DNA of 64,000 nt from Brevibacterium sp. 'Marine' (GCF_012844365.1 NZ_CP051626.1:2232001-2296000); one strand, 5' to 3'; shown: positions 11,270 to 21,748, counted from the first letter of the stretch. Notes: generated from the sequence alone by a model not told the origin. Numbers and translations: made by a program.

Positions 11270-11742
11270 ACGTCGTACTCCTCGTCGGGCATCTCACGAC
11301 CGGCGGGAACACCGGTGTTGTGTTCGTATTCGAGGGCGTTCTGGAGGATGATCACGGCGGCTTGGGCGTCGACGATCTCGCGTCGCTGACGCGATGACTT
11401 CCCGGCAGCGGCGAGGGCGTGGTGGGCCTCGACCGTGGTGAAGCGCTCATCGACGAGCCGGACCGGGGTGCCGGTGGCCGCGGCGACCCGACGGGCGAAC
11501 TCCAACGCCGAGGTGGCCGCGGCTCGGGCGGCGCCGTCGAGGGATTTCGGGTCCCCCACCAGAAGTTCGATGGGTTCGTATTCGTCGACGATGGCGCGCA
11601 GCTGCTTCAGGGCCGCCGGTTCGTCGCTGCGTCGGACGACGGTGAGCGGGGTGGCCAGGATCCCGTCGGGGTCGCTGGAGGCGACGCCGATCCGCACGGA
11701 ACCGATGTCGAGACCCAGTCGGCGACCTCGGCGGAAACTCAC
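11266..11742 (-). CDS. ruvX: Holliday junction resolvase-like protein RuvX/YqgF
   Basis: RNase H-fold protein, essential in many bacteria and linked to pre-16S rRNA processing or junction cleavage. The 158 residues begin with the signature GLDIGSVRIGVASSDP, carrying the first catalytic Asp. The second acidic motif lies in VGDPKSLDGAARAAA and the last in VDERFTTVEAH. The GTG start at 11742 overlaps the alaS stop (GTGA). The alaS-ruvX-mltG-aroE order is conserved in actinobacteria. Confidence 0.92.
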   Translation of the reverse strand: MSFRRGRRLGLDIGSVRIGVASSDPDGILATPLTVVRRSDEPAALKQLRAIVDEYEPIELLVGDPKSLDGAARAAATSALEFARRVAAATGTPVRLVDERFTTVEAHHALAAAGKSSRQRREIVDAQAAVIILQNALEYEHNTGVPAGREMPDEEYDV

Positions 11743-14393
11743 TGGATGGCTGCCTTGACCGCCGCGATGGCCGATGGGATCGCTGCGGGGTTGCTGCCGC
11801 CGCCCTGGGCGAGGTCGGGCTTGCCGCCGCCTCCGCCGCCGAGTTCACCGCAGGCCAGAGACACGAGCTTGCCGGCCTGCAGTCCGGCGGTGCGGGCCTC
11901 CTCGGTGGTGGCGATGACGACGACGGGCTTTCCGCTGCTGACGCCGATGCCGACGATCACGGCCTGACGGTCGGCGACCCGGTTGCGCAGGTCGGTCACC
12001 AGTGTGCGGATGTCTCCGGCATTGGCGATATCGCCGAGTTCGGCCTGGACGAAGAGCGTCCGGCCCACGGTCTGTGCCTCATCGAGGAACTTGCCCGAAG
12101 AGGAGAGCAGCTGTTGGGCGTTGAGCCGGGCGATCTCCTTCTCAGCGTCCTTGAGCCGGCTCATCAGGTCGGACACCCGCGAGGTGACATCGGTGCCGGG
12201 GACCTTGAGCATCTCCGACAGGGAGGACACGATGGTCCGCTCGGCGGCCAGGGACCGGAAGGCGTCCATGCCGACGGCGGCTTCGATGCGTCGGACTCCC
12301 GAGCCGACGGAGGCTTCGGAGAGCACGGAGATCGGGCCGACTTCGGCGGAGGCGCCGACGTGGGTGCCGCCGCAGAGCTCGCGCGAGAAGGGTCCGCCGA
12401 TGTCGACGACGCGCACGACGTTCGGGTACTTCTCGCCGAAGAGCGCCATGGCACCGGACTTCTTCGCGTCGTCGAAGGACATGTACTCGGTGCCGACTTC
12501 GTAGTTCGAGCGCACCGCCAGGTTCGCGACCTCTTCGATCTCGGACCGCATCTGCGTGCTCGGGGCTTCGGGGAACGAGTAGTCGAAGCGCATGTATCCG
12601 GGCTGATTGAGCGAACCGGCCTGCACGGCATGGCTGCCGAGGATCTCACGCAGCGCGGCGTGGACGAGGTGAGTGGCGGTGTGGGCCTGGGCACCTTGGA
12701 AGCGGTGATCGTGGTCGACGGCGGCGAGCACTTCGTCATCGACGCGCAGCTCTCCGTCGATGACCTCGACCCGGTGAGCCGGCAGTCCCTTGACCGGATT
12801 CTGCACATCGCTGACCCGGGCGGTGAAGCCGTGGCCGGAGATGAGGCCGACATCGGCGCGCTGACCGCCGGATTCGGCGTAGAACGGGGTCAGGTCGAGG
12901 ACGACGTCACCGCTCTGGCCGGCGGTGAGCACCTCGGCGGCGACCCCGTCGACGACGATTCCTCGCACGCGCGAGTCGGATTCGAGCCGGTCATAGCCGA
13001 CGAATTCGCTCGTGCCTTCGTCGAGCAGCGCCGAATAGGCGGACAGGTCGGTGTGGCCGCCGCCCTTCTTCGCCTTGGCATCGGCCTTGGCGCGGGTGCG
13101 CTGCTCACTCATCAGCTCACGGAACCCGGCCTCGTCGACGCTCAGTCCGGCTTCGGAGGCCATCTCGAGAGTGAGGTCGATGGGGAACCCGTGGGTGTCG
13201 TGGAGGGCGAAGGCGATGTCTCCGCTGATGGTCTTGTCTCCGCCGCCCAGCGACTGTGCGGCATTGGCGAACAGCTGGGTGCCGGATTCGAGGGTGCGCA
13301 GGAACGCCTTCTCCTCGGCGTAGGCGACCCGGGAGATGCGGTCGAAGTCGGTTTCGAGTTCCGGGTAGGACAGCTTCATGGCCTGCATGGACACGGGCAG
13401 CAGCTCGGGCAGGACTTCTTCCTTGACTCCGAGCAGGCGCATGGCGCGCACGGCACGGCGCAGCAGCCGGCGGAGGATGTAGCCGCGGCCTTCGTTGCCG
13501 GGACGGACCCCGTCGCCGATGATGATCAGTGCCGAACGGACATGGTCGGCGACGACGCGCAGCTGCACATCGGCGTGCTCGTCCTCGCCGTAGGTCCGAC
13601 CGGCCAGACGACTGGCGGCCTCGATGACGGGGAAGACCTCGTCGATCTCGTACATGTTCTCCACACCCTGGAGCAGGAAGGCGACGCGTTCGAGTCCCAT
13701 ACCGGTATCGATGTTCTTCGCCGGCAGCTCGCCGGCCACGTCGAAGTCGACCTTCGAGCGAACCTCGGAGAGTTCGAACTCCATGAACACGAGGTTCCAG
13801 ATCTCGATGTAGCGGTCTTCGTCGGCCACGGGTCCGCCGTCGACGCCGTAGGCGGGGCCGCGGTCGAAGTAGATCTCCGAGCAGTAGCCTCCCGGGCCGG
13901 GCTGGCCGGTGTGCCAGTAGTTGTCCTCGTTGTCGCGCAGCTGGATGCGCTCACGGGGAACGGAGGTCTCCTCGAGCCACATGTCGATGGTCTCTGCATC
14001 GTCCTCGTGCACGGTCGCCCACAGCAGCTCCGGGTCGAAGCCGAGCCCGCCCTCAGCGACGGGGGTCGTCAGCAGTCCCCAGGCGAACTTGATGGCATCG
14101 CGCTTGAAGTAGTCGCCGAAGGAGAAGTTGCCGTTCATCTGGAAGAAGGTGCCGTGGCGGGTCGTCTTGCCGACCTCTTCGATGTCTCCGGTGCGCACGC
14201 ACTTCTGCACGCTGGTGGCCCGGTTGAACGGCGCCGGCTCACGACCGGTGAGATAGGGAATGAACTGGACCATTCCCGCGATGTTGAACAGGATGGACGG
14301 ATCGGAGCTGATCACCGACGCCGAGGGGACCACGGTGTGCCCGTTCGCTTCGAAGTAGTCCAACCAGCGTTGTTTGATCTCTGCCGTCTTCAA
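11739..14393 (-). CDS. alaS: Alanyl-tRNA synthetase
   Basis: Charges tRNA-Ala and edits Ser and Gly. I start at the TTG at 14393, with AAAGG eight bases upstream, giving 884 residues. A further upstream ATG (14471) adds a basic stretch without homology. The N-terminus KTAEIKQRWLDYFEANGH is typical. The editing domain has HTATHLVHAALREILGSH and CGGTHV, and the C-terminal domain ends with GELGGGGGGKPDLAQGGG. It heads the run through ruvX, mltG and aroE. Confidence 0.95.
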   Translation of the reverse strand: MKTAEIKQRWLDYFEANGHTVVPSASVISSDPSILFNIAGMVQFIPYLTGREPAPFNRATSVQKCVRTGDIEEVGKTTRHGTFFQMNGNFSFGDYFKRDAIKFAWGLLTTPVAEGGLGFDPELLWATVHEDDAETIDMWLEETSVPRERIQLRDNEDNYWHTGQPGPGGYCSEIYFDRGPAYGVDGGPVADEDRYIEIWNLVFMEFELSEVRSKVDFDVAGELPAKNIDTGMGLERVAFLLQGVENMYEIDEVFPVIEAASRLAGRTYGEDEHADVQLRVVADHVRSALIIIGDGVRPGNEGRGYILRRLLRRAVRAMRLLGVKEEVLPELLPVSMQAMKLSYPELETDFDRISRVAYAEEKAFLRTLESGTQLFANAAQSLGGGDKTISGDIAFALHDTHGFPIDLTLEMASEAGLSVDEAGFRELMSEQRTRAKADAKAKKGGGHTDLSAYSALLDEGTSEFVGYDRLESDSRVRGIVVDGVAAEVLTAGQSGDVVLDLTPFYAESGGQRADVGLISGHGFTARVSDVQNPVKGLPAHRVEVIDGELRVDDEVLAAVDHDHRFQGAQAHTATHLVHAALREILGSHAVQAGSLNQPGYMRFDYSFPEAPSTQMRSEIEEVANLAVRSNYEVGTEYMSFDDAKKSGAMALFGEKYPNVVRVVDIGGPFSRELCGGTHVGASAEVGPISVLSEASVGSGVRRIEAAVGMDAFRSLAAERTIVSSLSEMLKVPGTDVTSRVSDLMSRLKDAEKEIARLNAQQLLSSSGKFLDEAQTVGRTLFVQAELGDIANAGDIRTLVTDLRNRVADRQAVIVGIGVSSGKPVVVIATTEEARTAGLQAGKLVSLACGELGGGGGGKPDLAQGGGSNPAAIPSAIAAVKAAIQ

Positions 14394-14526
14394 TCCAAGG
14401 CCTTTCAGATATTGCTTGTGCTCCGCCCGGCTGTTGCGCCTGACGCGACACTTACTCGTGCGTACCCGCACTTAACAGGGACTAGTTTAATGGCTCCGTC
14501 GCAATATGCGAGGTGACGCGGCGCGC

Positions 14527-14570
14527 CGTGAATGCACGACTGCCCGGAACCGTGCGGTCCCGGGCAGTCG
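14527..14570 (-). terminator. rpsD terminator hairpin followed by a CGTGCATTCACG motif
   Basis: About 14 bp of stem, with one mismatch, at 14537-14570 around a short GC-rich loop, 30 bases past the rpsD stop. In the direction of transcription it is followed not by a T tract but by CGTGCATTCACG (14538-14527), itself a 4-bp inverted repeat. The same 12 bases, and one more, follow the tRNA terminator near 41.1 kb. Confidence 0.65.
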
Positions 14571-14599
14571 CGGCGGCGCGATGCGCTGTGGTCAGCCGA

Positions 14600-15226
14600 T
14601 CAGCGCGAGTAGAACTCGACGACGAGCTGCACGTCACAGGTGATCGGCACCTCTTCGCGCTTCGGGGTGCGCAGCAGGGTTGCCTGCAGGCCCTCGAGGT
14701 TCACGTTGAGGTAGCCCGGCGTTGCGGGCAGGACGTCCTTGTGACCACCGGCGGCGGCGACCTGGAACGGATCCATCGAAGCCGAACGCTCGTGCACCTG
14801 GATGGTCTGGCCTTCCTTCACGCGGAAGGAGGGACGGTCCACGCGCTGTCCGTCGACAGTGATGTGACGGTGGACGACGAACTGACGGGCCTGGGCCATG
14901 GTGCGGGCGAAGCCCGAGCGCAGGACGAGGGCGTCGAGACGCGATTCGAGGAGCTCGACCATCGTCTCACCGGTCAGACCGGGCAGACGGTTGGCTTCCT
15001 TGTAGGTCTTGAGCATCTGGGCCTCGCGGATGCCGTACTGCGCGCGCAGACGCTGCTTCTCCTTGAGGCGGACCGAGTAGTCGCTGTCGTTGCGACGGCG
15101 GGCGCGGCCGTGCTCACCTGGAGGGTACGGACGACGCTCGAAGTACTTCTCGGCCTTGGGTGTCAGAGCAATGCCGAGGGCGCGCGAGAGGCGCGTCATG
15201 CGGCGATTACGTGCTGGTGCTGGCAC
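14600..15226 (-). CDS. rpsD: 30S ribosomal protein S4
   Basis: Primary 16S rRNA-binding protein that nucleates 30S assembly. The GTG at 15226 with AAAGGT seven bases upstream gives 208 residues. An earlier ATG at 15244 is possible. The pattern LSRALGIALTPKAEKYFERRPYPPGEHG is that of the zinc-free S4 of Streptomyces-type actinobacteria, without N-terminal Cys. The S4 RNA-binding domain is at about residues 95-160 (LESRLDALVLRSGFARTMAQARQFVVH). It is a single-gene unit with its own promoter and terminator rather than part of the alpha operon, and relatives of such units autoregulate. Confidence 0.94.
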   Translation of the reverse strand: MPAPARNRRMTRLSRALGIALTPKAEKYFERRPYPPGEHGRARRRNDSDYSVRLKEKQRLRAQYGIREAQMLKTYKEANRLPGLTGETMVELLESRLDALVLRSGFARTMAQARQFVVHRHITVDGQRVDRPSFRVKEGQTIQVHERSASMDPFQVAAAGGHKDVLPATPGYLNVNLEGLQATLLRTPKREEVPITCDVQLVVEFYSR

Positions 15227-15352
15227 TGTATTACCTTTCATCAATGTGTTCTGTCACGAAGGGCCCGGCAGGGTTCTCGCCCCGAACGCGACTGTTGTTT
15301 CCCCGGATGGGAAAGAGGGATTGAGCGTCGAGATCCGCTCGCACCGACCGCC

Positions 15353-15380
15353 TTTAGAGTGCAGGCACAACAGCTGTCAA
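15353..15380 (-). promoter_or_regulatory. rpsD promoter
   Basis: The minus strand has a perfect TTGACA at 15375-15380, a 16-base spacer, and TCTAAA at 15353-15358. The message would have a leader of about 120 bases before the GTG at 15226, room for S4 feedback binding. The remaining gap up to 15514 shows nothing else I can name. Confidence 0.5.
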
Positions 15381-15514
15381 TCTTAGCGGGTGCGGGGCGA
15401 CTGTCGCAAAGCGGATCGGCGCGCTCGCATCTGTGAACTTCCCGACTGCTTCCGACGACCCGACTGATTCCGACCGTCCGCCCCTGCCGGCCGACGTGTC
15501 CGCAAGCACTGCGG

Positions 15515-17104
15515 TCATTGCCGGCAGCCGTCTTCGTGGCTGTCGATGGCGGCATCGGCCACGGCGGCTCCGGACCCGCCGTAGATGTTGATCACCGCGT
15601 GAACCCCGGCACGAACGAAATGTTCGGCCTGATCGGGGCGTTGGACGACCGCGGCGATGGTCCCGGGGAACCCGGCGATGCGCAGCTGTTCGAGGGCGAA
15701 GGTGTTCGAATCGTGCAGTGCCATGGCCAGCACGACAGTGTGGGCGCTGCCGCCGACGACGAGGCGGTGCCAGAACTCGTGGTCGGTGGCATCGCCTTCG
15801 AGTACCGTGAACCCGTCGGCGCGCAGAGCCTCGACGACGGTGAGGTCGTTGTCGACGCCGATGACGCTCCGGTCGCCGCGCTCGACGAAGCGCTCGTAGG
15901 CGCCGCGGCCGATGCGGCCCATGCCGAGGACGACGACTTCCGCGTCCCCGGTGTCCAACGGCCGGTCACTCGCCCGCAGCCGACTCTCGTTCTCATCCGG
16001 CAGAATCGCATCGAGCCTCGCCACGATCGGAAGGCTGTAGGCATTGGCCAGGGAGGATCCGATCATCCCCAGTGCCACGGCGAGGGCGATGATGGTCAGC
16101 CAGTTGTCCTCGAAGAGCCCGTTGTCGACGCCGACGGCGACGACGATGAGTGCGAATTCGGAGAAGTTGCTCAGAGCCAGGCTGGTGCGCACGCTCGTGC
16201 GGTTGCGCAGACCGAAGAGCCGTCCCATGAGGTAGAAGCTCGCGAAGTTGAACGGCAGCAGGACGACGCACAGGGCCAGCGCCATGAACAGATCAGACCA
16301 GGTGGGCACCGCCTGGAGCCCGATGACGACGAAGAATCCGACGAGGAAGAGCTCCTTGACGCTGAACAGCGACTTCGACAACTCCCCGGCACGCGGGTGG
16401 GTGGAGAAGAACAGCCCGAGCACCAAGGCTCCGAGGTCGCCGTGGATGCCGACGGATTCGAAGGCGACGTAGCCGGGCCCCAAGGCCATGACGACGCCGA
16501 AGAGGACGAGCAGCTCACCGCGTCCGACACGGTCGAGGATCCGCCGCAGCACCCAGACCGCGGGAACGAGCAGGACGAGGGCGAAGGCCCACAGGCTCGG
16601 CGGCTCTTCGCCTGCGATCGAGATGAAGGCGACCGCCGCGAGGTCTTGGAGGACGAGGATCGCGATGGCGATCTGGCCGTAGTAGGACCCGTCGTCGGAG
16701 CGGTCTTCGAGCACTTTGACCACGAGCACCGTGGAGGAGAACGAGAGGGCGAATCCGAGCAGCGCCAAGGTGCCGACTCCCCCGCCGACGCTGACGAGGC
16801 CGATGGCGGCGGCGGCTCCGATAGTCCCGGCGCCGAGGAGGACCACAGTGATCATGTGCAGCGCAGCGGTGCCGTGGGCTTCGGGTTGGAGCAGGGAGCG
16901 CAGATCGAACTTCAGTCCGATGGTGAACAGGAGCAGAACCACTCCGATGTCCGAGACCTGCTGCAGTCCCGCGAAGGCGGTGAAGCCGAAGACGTGCAGA
17001 CCGAATCCGGCGGCGAGGAATCCCACGAGCGGAGGGATGCGCAGCTCATGGGCGATCAGTCCGAGCGCCAGCGCGGCGGCGATGGTGATGACGATGTCCG
17101 CCAT
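15515..17104 (-). CDS. CPA2-family monovalent cation:proton antiporter with RCK domain (KefB/YbaL-like)
   Basis: Predicted K+ (or Na+)/H+ antiporter. Residues 1 to about 385 are a hydrophobic Na_H_Exchanger domain of 12-13 helices (start DIVITIAAALALGLIAHELR). A TrkA-N/RCK nucleotide-binding domain follows, with VVVLGMGRIG (GxGxxG) at about residues 410-419 and IGVDNDLTVVEALRADG after it. Glutathione gating seen in E. coli KefC cannot be assumed in actinobacteria. It stands alone between rpsD and rarA. The exact ion is unknown. Confidence 0.85.
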   Translation of the reverse strand: MADIVITIAAALALGLIAHELRIPPLVGFLAAGFGLHVFGFTAFAGLQQVSDIGVVLLLFTIGLKFDLRSLLQPEAHGTAALHMITVVLLGAGTIGAAAAIGLVSVGGGVGTLALLGFALSFSSTVLVVKVLEDRSDDGSYYGQIAIAILVLQDLAAVAFISIAGEEPPSLWAFALVLLVPAVWVLRRILDRVGRGELLVLFGVVMALGPGYVAFESVGIHGDLGALVLGLFFSTHPRAGELSKSLFSVKELFLVGFFVVIGLQAVPTWSDLFMALALCVVLLPFNFASFYLMGRLFGLRNRTSVRTSLALSNFSEFALIVVAVGVDNGLFEDNWLTIIALAVALGMIGSSLANAYSLPIVARLDAILPDENESRLRASDRPLDTGDAEVVVLGMGRIGRGAYERFVERGDRSVIGVDNDLTVVEALRADGFTVLEGDATDHEFWHRLVVGGSAHTVVLAMALHDSNTFALEQLRIAGFPGTIAAVVQRPDQAEHFVRAGVHAVINIYGGSGAAVADAAIDSHEDGCRQ

Positions 17105-17170
17105 GCCGTCCTCCTCGCTCGGCGCCGCCCGCGACGGCTCAGCCCGCCACCGCGTCTGTCACCTAAGTTA

Positions 17171-18574
17171 TCAGGGCCGCAGGAGTCTCCGGAGGTTCTC
17201 CAGCCTGTCGGCCATGGATCGTTCCATCCCGTTGCCCGTCGGAGTGTAGTAGCGCTTTCCGCGCAGGGTCTCCGGCAGATACTCCTGATCGGCGACCCCG
17301 TGCGGATAGTCGTGCGAATATTTGTAGCCCTCGCCGTGGCCGAGTTCTTTCGCCCCCGGGTAGTGGGCGTCGCGCAGATGCATCGGCACCTGCCCGGCGA
17401 ATCCGTTCTTCACATCGGCGATCGCGGCATCCAGGGCGCGGTAGCTCGCGTTCGACTTCGGGGCCAGCGCGAGGTAGGTGACCGCTTCGGCCAGCGGGAT
17501 CCGTCCTTCGGGCATGCCGATGTTGGCAACCGCCGTCGAGGCGGCCACGGCGATGGGCAGCGCCTGCGGGTCGGCCATGCCGATGTCCTCGGCCGCGGAG
17601 ATGACGACGCGACGGGCGATGAAGCGCGGGTCCTCACCGGCGACGATCATCCGCGCGAGATAGTGCAGGGCCGCGTCGACGTCGGAGCCGCGGATGGATT
17701 TGATGAACGCGGAAATCACGTCGTAGTGCTGGTCGCCGTTCCTGTCGTAGCGCAGAACGGTTTCGCTGCTCGCCTCCGCGCAGGCGGATTCGGTGATCGA
17801 GATCGGTTCGTCGCTCGACTCCTCCGACTGCGCGGCGGCGATTCCGGCGGCGGCTTCGAGGACGGTCAGTGATCGGCGGGCGTCGGCTCCGGCGATGCGG
17901 ACGATGAAGTTCCGAGCCTCCTCGGTGAGCGTGAACTGTCCGGCCAGCCCGCGATCGGATCCGACGGCACGATCGAGCAGATTGCCGACCGCCTCGTCGT
18001 CGAGCGGACGCAGGGTGAGCATGAGCGACCGCGACAGCAGGGGTGAGATGACCGAGAACGACGGATTCTCCGTGGTGGCGGCCACGAGCACGACGAGCCG
18101 GTTCTCCACCGCCGGCAGCAGGGCATCCTGCTGGGCTTTGGAGAACCGGTGGATCTCGTCGAGGAAGAGCACGGTGGTCCGTGAGTACATCTCCCGTTCC
18201 CGGCGGGCGTTCTCGATCACCTGGCGCACGTCCTTGACGCCCGCGGTGATCGCGGAGAGTTCGACGAAGGTGCGGCCCGGGGCATGCGAGATGACATGGG
18301 CCAGCGTGGTCTTTCCGACTCCGGGCGGACCCCACAGGATCACCGAGGAGGCTCCCGCCCGGTCTCCCCCGCTGGCTTCGACGAGTTGGTTGAGGGGGGA
18401 ACCGGGGAAGGTCAGGTGCTCCTGACCGACGACCTCGTCCAGGGTCCGGGGACGCATCCGCACGGCCAGGGGATCCAGGGCCCGCCCCGAGGAGGTCCCG
18501 GAGGAACCGGCGAAGCCCGGACCTGGTGTTTCCTGGTCCGGGCCGTCGGAGAACAGATTGGGTTCTTGGCTCAT
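17171..18574 (-). CDS. rarA: Replication-associated recombination protein RarA (MgsA)
   Basis: AAA+ ATPase related to clamp-loader and RuvB subunits that acts at stalled forks. The 467 residues contain Walker [11 protein letters not shown], Walker [15 protein letters not shown] and sensor 1 [11 protein letters not shown]. The C-terminal tetramerisation region has [20 protein letters not shown] and [22 protein letters not shown]. The start overlaps the aspS stop by one base. The order aspS-rarA is common in actinobacteria. Confidence 0.94.
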   Translation of the reverse strand: MSQEPNLFSDGPDQETPGPGFAGSSGTSSGRALDPLAVRMRPRTLDEVVGQEHLTFPGSPLNQLVEASGGDRAGASSVILWGPPGVGKTTLAHVISHAPGRTFVELSAITAGVKDVRQVIENARREREMYSRTTVLFLDEIHRFSKAQQDALLPAVENRLVVLVAATTENPSFSVISPLLSRSLMLTLRPLDDEAVGNLLDRAVGSDRGLAGQFTLTEEARNFIVRIAGADARRSLTVLEAAAGIAAAQSEESSDEPISITESACAEASSETVLRYDRNGDQHYDVISAFIKSIRGSDVDAALHYLARMIVAGEDPRFIARRVVISAAEDIGMADPQALPIAVAASTAVANIGMPEGRIPLAEAVTYLALAPKSNASYRALDAAIADVKNGFAGQVPMHLRDAHYPGAKELGHGEGYKYSHDYPHGVADQEYLPETLRGKRYYTPTGNGMERSMADRLENLRRLLRP

Positions 18575-20355
18575 CAGGCCTCGGCGTCGTCGTCTTCCGG
18601 TTCGAAGTCGACTCCGGCCTCGGCGCGCTGGGCGTCGGTGATCGGGGCAGGTGCCTGGGTCAGCGGATCGAATCCGCCGCCGGACTTCGGGAAGGCGATG
18701 ACTTCACGAATCGAGTCGACGCCGGCCAGCAGGGACACGATGCGATCCCAGCCGAAGGCGATGCCGCCGTGCGGGGGTGCACCGAACTTGAAGGCTTCGA
18801 GAAGGAAGCCGAACTTCTCCTCGGCCTCTTCGGCGGAGATGCCCATGATCGAAAAGACGCGTTCCTGGACGTCCTTGCGGTGGATGCGGATCGAGCCGCC
18901 GCCGATCTCGTTGCCGTTGCAGACGATGTCGTAGGCGTAGGCCAGGGCCGCGCCCGGGTCTTCCTCGAGCGTGTCGAGGAATTCGGGCTTCGGAGCGGTG
19001 AAGGCGTGGTGGACGGCGGTCCACTGTCCGCCGCCGACGGCGACGTCTCCGGCAGCCTGCGCCTCGGCGGCCGATTCGAACAGGGGTGCGTCGACGACCC
19101 ACACGAACGCCCAGTCGCCGTCCTTGATCAGACCCGTGCGTTCGGCGATCTCGTTGCGGGCGGCACCGAGGAGGGCACGCATGCTGCGATCACCGGCGGC
19201 GAAGAAGATCGCATCGCCCGGCTGCGCTCCGGCTGCCTCGGCGAGCCCCGCCTTCTCCTCATCGGAGATGTTCTTGGCCACCGGACCGGACAGGGTGCCG
19301 TCTTCGCCGATGAGCACATAGGCTAGGCCCTTCGCCCCGCGCTGCTTGGCCCAGTCCTGCCAGCCGTCGAGCTGACGCCTGGGCAGCGAGCCGCCGCCGG
19401 GGTAGACGACGGAGCCGACATAGGGCGACTGGAAGACGCGGAACGGGGTGTCGGCGAAGAATTCGGTGAGGTTGTGCAGTTCGAGGCCGAAGCGCAGGTC
19501 CGGTTTGTCCGAACCGTACTTCTCCATCGCCTCGTGGTAGGTGATGTGCGGGATCGGCGTGGTGATGTCGTAGCCGATGAGCTTCCACAGCGCGGTGAGG
19601 ATCTCTTCGGCCAGCGCGATGATGTCCTCCTGCTCGACGAAGGAGGCTTCGATGTCGAGCTGGGTGAACTCGGGCTGACGGTCGGCGCGGAAGTCCTCGT
19701 CGCGGTAGCAGCGGGCGATCTGGTAGTAGCGTTCCATGCCGGCGACCTGAAGCAGCTGCTTGAACAGCTGCGGGGACTGCGGCAGGGCGTACCAGGAGCC
19801 GGGCTTGAGGCGGGCCGGGACGAGGAAGTCGCGGGCGCCTTCCGGAGTCGACTTCGTCAGGGTCGGAGTCTCGACCTCGACGAAGCTGTGGGCGTCGAGG
19901 ACGGATCGTGCGGCCTTGTTGACATCGGAGCGCAGACGGATCGTCTTGGCCGGGCCCGAACGGCGCAGGTCGAGGTACCGGTAGCGCAGCCGGGTCTCTT
20001 CGCCCACGGCACCGGAGTCCTCGGCATGGTCGGAGACCTGGAACGGCAGGGCCGCTGCTTCGGAGAGCACCTCGACGGTGGTGTCGATGACCTCGATCTC
20101 ACCTGTGGGCAGGTTCGGGTTCGTATTGCCGTCGGGGCGCACCGAGACGGTTCCGGTGGCCTTGACGACGGTTTCGTTGCGCAGCTGGTGGGCATCGTCC
20201 TCACGGACGACGACCTGCACGATTCCCGAAGCGTCACGCAGATCGATGAAGGCGACACCTCCGTGATCGCGACGACGATCGACCCACCCGGTGAGGGTGA
20301 CGGTTTCTCCTGCGTTCGCGGCTCGCAGGCTTCCGGCTTCGTGGCTTCGCAGCAC
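18574..20355 (-). CDS. aspS: Aspartyl-tRNA synthetase (bacterial type)
   Basis: Class II synthetase of 593 residues. The GTG start at 20355 has AAAGGAG upstream. The N-terminal OB anticodon domain has [23 protein letters not shown], motif 2 is in [22 protein letters not shown], a bacterial GAD insertion follows, and motif 3 is in [10 protein letters not shown]. It ends with an acidic tail ([10 protein letters not shown]). No asparaginyl synthetase is seen, and relatives use this enzyme in a non-discriminating way with GatCAB. That is inference here. Confidence 0.95.
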   Translation of the reverse strand: MLRSHEAGSLRAANAGETVTLTGWVDRRRDHGGVAFIDLRDASGIVQVVVREDDAHQLRNETVVKATGTVSVRPDGNTNPNLPTGEIEVIDTTVEVLSEAAALPFQVSDHAEDSGAVGEETRLRYRYLDLRRSGPAKTIRLRSDVNKAARSVLDAHSFVEVETPTLTKSTPEGARDFLVPARLKPGSWYALPQSPQLFKQLLQVAGMERYYQIARCYRDEDFRADRQPEFTQLDIEASFVEQEDIIALAEEILTALWKLIGYDITTPIPHITYHEAMEKYGSDKPDLRFGLELHNLTEFFADTPFRVFQSPYVGSVVYPGGGSLPRRQLDGWQDWAKQRGAKGLAYVLIGEDGTLSGPVAKNISDEEKAGLAEAAGAQPGDAIFFAAGDRSMRALLGAARNEIAERTGLIKDGDWAFVWVVDAPLFESAAEAQAAGDVAVGGGQWTAVHHAFTAPKPEFLDTLEEDPGAALAYAYDIVCNGNEIGGGSIRIHRKDVQERVFSIMGISAEEAEEKFGFLLEAFKFGAPPHGGIAFGWDRIVSLLAGVDSIREVIAFPKSGGGFDPLTQAPAPITDAQRAEAGVDFEPEDDDAEA

Positions 20356-20413
20356 CTAGGGCTCCTTTGTGATGTTGTGGTCTAGCGCCTGATCAATGAT
20401 AGTCGCCCTGCGC

Positions 20414-21748
20414 TCAGCTCCGGTACACGCGGGGCCAGAGGTCGTCGTCCACCGGAGTCCATGTGTCCGGATCCGCCGTGGTCTGCTCCCCCGAGCGGAT
20501 GTCCTTGACCTCGTGGCCGGACTCACCGTCGGTGAACCAGACGAACGGAATCTCGCGGCGTTCGGCGTAGCGGATCTGCTTGCCGAATTTCGCCGCGCTC
20601 GGCGAGACCTCGCACGGGATGTCCCGGGACCGCAGCTGCGCGGCCACGGCGTCGGCATCAGCCCGTCGGGCCTCCTCGGTGACGGCGATGACGACGGCCG
20701 AGGGGGTCCCGCGGGTGGCGCGGATCTGTGATTCCTCGCCGAGGATGAACGCCATGAGGCGGGAGACGCCGATGGACATGCCCACCCCGGGATAGTTCTT
20801 CTTGCCCACGGTCACGAGCGAATCGTAGCGACCGCCGGAGGATACGGAGCCGAGCTCTTCGTGGCCGATCAACTGGGTCTCATAGACCGCTCCGGTGTAG
20901 TAGTCGAGGCCGCGGGCGATCTTGAGCTGGGCGACGACGACTCCGGGTGCGCGAACGGCTGCGGCGCGCAGCAGCGTCGTCAGCGATTCGAGTCCGGTCT
21001 CCAGCAGGGGGTGGTCGACGCCGAGGGCACGCACCTCGTCGGCGAAGTCCGGGGAGTCGGATTCGATGGCGGCCAGCTCCAGGCACAGCCGCTGCTGCTC
21101 CTCATCGGCGCCCGCTTCGGCAGCCAGCAGCTTCGCCACTTCGGCGGGGCCGATCTTGTCGTATTTGTCGAGGCAGCGCAGCACTGCTTGGATGTTCGTC
21201 AGTCCGATTCCGCGGGCGAAGCCTTCGAGCAGCCTGCGGTCGTTGACGACGATCTTGATTCCGGGCACACCGAGCGGGGCGAGACGGGAGAACGCATCGG
21301 CCACGGCCAAGGGGATCTCGACCTCGAAGTGTCCGGGCAGCTCCCCATCGGCGATGACGTCGATATCGGCCTGGATGAACTCACGGTACCGACCGGCCTG
21401 CGGACGTTCGCCCCGCCAGACGGGCTGGACGCGGGCGGCCTTGAACGGAAAGCTCAGGTCGTTCGCATTGTCGGCGATGTAGCGGGCCAGGGGCACCGTG
21501 AGGTCGAAGTGGAGTCCGAGCGGGTTGCGTTCGGCACCTTCGGAGTGAAGGCGGGAGACAGCGAAGATCTCCTTGTCGATCTCTCCGTCCTTGGCCAGCT
21601 GGCTGATCGGTTCGACGGCGCGATGGTTGAGGGCGGAGAACCCGTGCAGGGCGAAGGTGTGTTCGAGCGTGTCGATGATGGCCTTCTCGATCACGCGTTC
21701 GGCCGGGAGTCGTTCCGGGAATCCGGACAGACGGGCTGACTTCGCCAT
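20414..21748 (-). CDS. hisS: Histidyl-tRNA synthetase
   Basis: Class II synthetase of 444 residues. The ATG at 21748 has AAGGAG upstream. A longer reading to 21892 has no support. The start LSGFPERLPAERVIEKAI is the actinobacterial type. Motif 2 is WRGERPQAGRYREFIQADID, the histidine signature is ARGLDYYTGAVYE, and motif 3 is VGMSIGVSRLMAFI. An anticodon-binding domain closes the protein. A TATCAT hexamer at 20396-20401, in the 58-base gap to aspS, could be a separate promoter for aspS. Confidence 0.94.
   Translation of the reverse strand: MAKSARLSGFPERLPAERVIEKAIIDTLEHTFALHGFSALNHRAVEPISQLAKDGEIDKEIFAVSRLHSEGAERNPLGLHFDLTVPLARYIADNANDLSFPFKAARVQPVWRGERPQAGRYREFIQADIDVIADGELPGHFEVEIPLAVADAFSRLAPLGVPGIKIVVNDRRLLEGFARGIGLTNIQAVLRCLDKYDKIGPAEVAKLLAAEAGADEEQQRLCLELAAIESDSPDFADEVRALGVDHPLLETGLESLTTLLRAAAVRAPGVVVAQLKIARGLDYYTGAVYETQLIGHEELGSVSSGGRYDSLVTVGKKNYPGVGMSIGVSRLMAFILGEESQIRATRGTPSAVVIAVTEEARRADADAVAAQLRSRDIPCEVSPSAAKFGKQIRYAERREIPFVWFTDGESGHEVKDIRSGEQTTADPDTWTPVDDDLWPRVYRS

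Noticed and set aside
12114..14516. Long plus-strand open frame of about 800 codons
   Set aside because: Antisense to alaS, whose editing and C-Ala motifs are certain. The frame has no start-site support.
14394..14526. T-box leader in front of alaS (also considered before thrS and hisS)
   Set aside because: No T-box core (AGGGUGGNACCGCG-like) or specifier hairpin is visible in these short leaders.
15518..17872. Plus-strand open frame rich in Asp, Glu, Gly and Arg
   Set aside because: Antisense to the antiporter and rarA; composition is that of reverse-strand translation.
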